A stretch of 64,000 nt of DNA from Candidatus Fermentithermobacillus carboniphilus (GTDB lineage: Bacteria; Bacillota; Sulfobacillia; Fermentithermobacillales; Fermentithermobacillaceae): the NCBI GenBank assembly GCA_018208355.1, contig CP062796.1, positions 2,252,833-2,316,832 on the forward strand, in the 5' to 3' direction. The position numbers and the translations under genes were made by a program. Below, in pieces: positions 61,651 through 64,000 of this stretch. The notes under the pieces are model-generated. The model was not told where the DNA came from and made no database searches. It was given only the letters and a program-made list of their open reading frames with translations. Each line of letters starts with the position of its first letter. Positions within the stretch are counted from its first letter, which is position 1.

Positions 61651-62310
61651 ATGCCATCCCGACCACGACTTGAAGCCGATAAACCCAAGGTAAACACCGA
61701 TGAAGCTATATACCCAGGGGACGACACTCGTGCAAACGAACCTGCGGAGCAATACAATTACGATACTCACGATGAGTTTGTCCCTGGCATCCGGCTTTGG
61801 AGTATTTTGACTGAGGATGTCCACGTGACCGGCACGATGGTGTGGTATTACCACATTTGCCGACGCCAGGTGTGGCTTATGGCTCATCAAATTACTCCTG
61901 ATGAGGACGACCCCAATATTGAATTCGGACGCTTTCTGCATAAGCAGCGTTACCAAAGAGACCGTAAGGAATATTCTATCGCAGGCGGAAGAATTGACCT
62001 TGTGAAGGCGGCAAGAGATGGCCTACTGATTGCTGAAGTGAAAAAGTCTTCCAGATATGAACACGCTTCCAAAATGCAGATGCTGTTTTACCTGAAACGG
62101 CTTAAAGAAAATGGGGTGTTGGCCCAAGGAGAGTTGAGGATCCCGGAAGAACGAAAGCGAATTCCAGTTCATCTTGACGAAGCAGGAGCTGCTGAAATCG
62201 CAGCTGTAGAGGCAGACATCCTCGCGCTGATAAAGACAACTGAACCGCCGGCTCCACAAAAGACTCGTTGGTGTAAGAACTGTGGTTACCGTGAGTTTTG
62301 CTGGTCGTGA
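61651..62310 (+). CDS. cas4: Cas4 nuclease with an N-terminal extension
   Basis: Fe-S nuclease that trims prespacers and selects PAM. Cys70 (ICRRQVW), GRFLHKQRY, GGRIDLV, the EVKKSS catalytic lysine motif, and the C-terminal cysteines Cys208, Cys211 and Cys217 (WCKNCGYREFCWS) are all present. The Cas4 core starts at about residue 58; before it lies a charged, low-complexity extension. ATG 61651 has GGAGGAGG (61633-61640) upstream; a GTG at 61606 would extend it by 15 residues more. Confidence 0.93.
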   Translation: MPSRPRLEADKPKVNTDEAIYPGDDTRANEPAEQYNYDTHDEFVPGIRLWSILTEDVHVTGTMVWYYHICRRQVWLMAHQITPDEDDPNIEFGRFLHKQRYQRDRKEYSIAGGRIDLVKAARDGLLIAEVKKSSRYEHASKMQMLFYLKRLKENGVLAQGELRIPEERKRIPVHLDEAGAAEIAAVEADILALIKTTEPPAPQKTRWCKNCGYREFCWS

Positions 62311-62402
62311 CCTTCACAGGGCACAGCAGGTTTCCGACTCCGGTCTTCCCTGTGTGACGTTCGGCGAATGGCGAATCATGGCGCAGTTTGAGGAGGATGA
62401 TT

Positions 62403-63392
62403 ATGCGCACAATGTTCATTTTCTCCGATGGAGAGTTCAAGAGGAAAGATAATACCGTCATGTTTGACATGGGAGATAGGAAGCAGTATCTTCCTATCCA
62501 TGAGGTTGACGAGATGCTCATCTTTGGGGAAGTCTCGTTGAATAAACGTTTTCTGGAACTGTGCTCTCAAAACGAGATTATCCTACACTTCTTCAATTTT
62601 CATGGCTATTACACAGGCAGCTTTTATCCAAGGGAACACCTGAATTCAGGATATGTCCTGCTCAAACAAGCCGAGCACTATCTTGTTCCAGAAAAGAGAA
62701 TGGTTTTGGCTAAGGGTTTTGTGAGCGGAGCCGTAAAGAACATTCGCCAGGTTCTGAAGTATTACGAAAACAGGGGCAAAAACCTTCGAGGTACGCTTGA
62801 GGAAATCGAATCCCTTGCCCTACATGTGAAGGATGTGAACAGTATCGACGGTCTGATGGCCATCGAAGGCAACATTCGTGAACGGTACTATAAGGCGTTC
62901 GATGAAATTCTGCAAAACGAGGATTTTGTCTTCGACGTGCGGACCAAGCGACCTCCCAAGAACTACCTGAATACGCTCATAAGCTTCGGGAACTCGATCT
63001 TATATACTATTATCCTTAGCGAGATATACAAGACGCACCTGGATCCCCGAATCGGGTATCTTCACGCCACAAACTTCAGACGTTTCAGTCTCAACTTAGA
63101 TATAGCAGAGATCTTTAAACCGATTATGGTAGATCGGGTGATATTCACCGTGGTTAACGAGCACATGGTGACCAAAGACGACTTCGAGAAAGAGGGGAAC
63201 GGGGTTTTTCTGAAAGAATCTGGCAGGAAGGCTTTCATCGGGGAACTCATGCGAAAACTGGAGACAACTATAAGCCACCGCGAAGTAGGCAGGTCCGTTT
63301 CTTACCGTAGACTGATCCGGTTGGAGCTTTACAAACTTGAAAAGCACATCATGGAAGAGAAGCAGTACACTCCGTTTGTCGCTTCTTGGTAG
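62403..63392 (+). CDS. cas1: CRISPR integrase Cas1
   Basis: 329-residue spacer-integration endonuclease. Metal ligands Glu155 (AIEGNIRERYY), His221 (GYLHATNFRRFSLNLD) and Asp233 or nearby Asp are intact. Sequence type resembles Cas1 of subtype I-B loci (TMFIFSDGEFKRKDNTVMF N-terminus). ATG 62403 has AGGAGGATGATT directly upstream; TTG 62388 lies within that SD. Confidence 0.96.
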   Translation: MRTMFIFSDGEFKRKDNTVMFDMGDRKQYLPIHEVDEMLIFGEVSLNKRFLELCSQNEIILHFFNFHGYYTGSFYPREHLNSGYVLLKQAEHYLVPEKRMVLAKGFVSGAVKNIRQVLKYYENRGKNLRGTLEEIESLALHVKDVNSIDGLMAIEGNIRERYYKAFDEILQNEDFVFDVRTKRPPKNYLNTLISFGNSILYTIILSEIYKTHLDPRIGYLHATNFRRFSLNLDIAEIFKPIMVDRVIFTVVNEHMVTKDDFEKEGNGVFLKESGRKAFIGELMRKLETTISHREVGRSVSYRRLIRLELYKLEKHIMEEKQYTPFVASW

Positions 63393-63492
63393 CAGGTACG
63401 CTCATTAACGCAGAAGCGAAGGGGACCGCTGATGGTGTCAGAGGTAGTACAGACAGAGATTGAGACGCCGGCGTGGGCTGAAAGGGCGAGTT

Positions 63493-63756
63493 ATGTTTGT
63501 TATCCTGGTTTATGACGTTAACGAGAAGAGAGTTGCCAAAGTACTCAAGAAATGCCGCGAGTATCTTTATTGGGTTCAAAATTCCGTTCTTGAAGGAGAA
63601 CTTACGAATCTCAGACTCAAACAGCTTTTGATGGAACTTGAAAAGATAATAGATAAGGATGAGGACTCGGTAATTGTGTATTGCTTCGACAGCACAAGGT
63701 ATAGTAGCCGGCAAATACTTGGACGCAAGAAGGGCGGCATGAGCGAGTTTATATAA
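63493..63756 (+). CDS. cas2: CRISPR adaptation protein Cas2
   Basis: 87-residue ferredoxin-fold protein that bridges Cas1 dimers. VILVYDVNEKRVAKVLKKC at the N-terminus with Asp8, QNSVLEGELT and the C-terminal beta strand. ATG 63493; the open frame upstream is an extension without SD. 236 bases separate it from cas1. Confidence 0.95.
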   Translation: MFVILVYDVNEKRVAKVLKKCREYLYWVQNSVLEGELTNLRLKQLLMELEKIIDKDEDSVIVYCFDSTRYSSRQILGRKKGGMSEFI

Positions 63757-63970
63757 GTTCCTTACTCATAACGGCAGGAGATGCTTGTCGTCGACCCTGG
63801 GTACTGCAAATTTCCCTGAGGGTCGACGACAAGTGCGTGTGTTCGCGCACGGCCATAAGCCTAACGAAACCCCACTACAGGAAGCCATTAGTTCAGTTGC
63901 AGGATCATCTCATGGACCGCCCTACCTTCAGGCGGGGAATCGTAGTAAAATGAAAGTACAGGTCCAACGG
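63757..63970. promoter_or_regulatory. Presumed CRISPR leader
   Basis: The 214 bases between the cas2 stop and the first repeat hold no gene and contain the inverted repeat at 63784-63833 and a GGACCGCC/GGCGGGG-type dyad near 63915-63936. A leader is expected next to the first repeat, AT-richer just before it (GTAGTAAAATGAAAGTAC, 63943-63960). Confidence 0.55.
63784..63833. repeat. Perfect 15-bp inverted repeat downstream of cas2
   Basis: CTTGTCGTCGACCCT at 63784-63798 and its exact complement at 63819-63833, with a 20-base loop; a GGG/CCC pair inside the loop can extend the stem past a 2-base bulge. No T-tract follows. A second smaller hairpin (GTGCG...CGCAC, 63834-63851) is directly adjacent. 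Could be a transcript end, a protein-binding site or a small structured RNA. Confidence 0.75.
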
Positions 63971-64000
63971 GTTTTGAGCCTACCTATGAGGGATGGAAAT
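63971..64000 (+). CRISPR. First visible CRISPR repeat (array continues beyond window)
   Basis: A 30-base sequence beginning GTTTTGAGCCTACC and ending GGATGGAAAT, ending exactly at the window edge. It matches the well-known repeat type of clostridial subtype I-B and III systems (GTTTTnAGCCTACCTATnAGG..., usually ending ATTGAAAC). Its 3' end differs at the handle (GGAAAT), which may mean a degenerate terminal repeat or a local variant. No second repeat can be seen, so the array itself is inferred from position next to cas2. Confidence 0.8.

Noticed and set aside
63915..63945. CCTACCTTCAGGCGGGGAAT in the leader resembles part of the CRISPR repeat
   Set aside because: Only CCTACCT and scattered G/A match, the spacing to the real repeat is 58 bases instead of about 66, and the 5' half does not match. 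Treated as a leader dyad.
1..64000. tRNA, rRNA, insertion sequence transposases, B12 or preQ1 riboswitches
   Set aside because: Looked for by eye on both strands; no cloverleaf, rRNA stretch, transposase motif or riboswitch core was recognised. A covariance scan would be decisive.

Overview
The window looks like chromosomal DNA of an anaerobic, spore-forming Bacillota (Clostridia- or Moorellia-like). The evidence is a sporulation gene set (yunB, a bofC-like gene, a spoIID-like gene, spoVD, spoIIGA, sigE, sigG, spoIIR, ymxH), a division/cell-wall (dcw) cluster with a meso-diaminopimelate-type MurE, ferredoxin-dependent 2-oxoacid metabolism, moderately GC-rich DNA and heavy use of GTG and TTG starts. 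No species is assigned.

Layout. (1) 1-9822: yunB, nadE and yebC, then a tight operon bofC-like - ruvC - ruvA - ruvB - queH - DUF2905 - spoIID-like - queA - tgt - yajC (sporulation, Holliday-junction processing, queuosine synthesis), closed by a strong terminator. (2) 10044-18600: a GntR-type regulator overlapping a four-subunit 2-oxoacid:ferredoxin oxidoreductase (korDABC), then glutamate dehydrogenase, methylmalonyl-CoA mutase large subunit, methylmalonyl-CoA epimerase, an amidohydrolase and a small zinc-ribbon protein. Together these suggest glutamate -> 2-oxoglutarate -> succinyl-CoA -> methylmalonyl-CoA, a propionate-type amino-acid fermentation (inference). (3) 18700-44140: the dcw cluster from mraZ to ileS, with the mother-cell/forespore signalling genes spoIIGA-sigE-sigG-spoIIR in the middle. 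murD, murB, ftsA and sepF are absent from their usual places. (4) 44164-48544: Asp/Glu racemase, a YtcJ-like amidohydrolase, a convergent DUF1461 membrane protein and a double P-loop ATPase. (5) 48545-54050: an accessory zone with imperfect repeats, a decayed vapBC pair facing an intact one, a frameshifted acetyltransferase, an S41 peptidase and an MFS transporter. (6) 54116-58683: a MutL-type ASKHA ATPase followed by two genes I cannot name. (7) 58684-64000: a repeat-rich stretch with a 32-bp tandem array of potential hairpins, a HIRAN-domain gene, then cas6-cas4-cas1-cas2, an intergenic region with a perfect 15-bp inverted repeat, and the first CRISPR repeat ending exactly at the window edge. 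No CRISPR effector gene is present in the window.

The strongest candidates for something not well described are the 54116-58683 three-gene set, the 32-bp hairpin array beside the HIRAN gene, and the long inverted repeat between cas2 and the CRISPR array. Start codons were chosen by Shine-Dalgarno (SD) position and family N-termini, and often lie downstream of the longest open frame.
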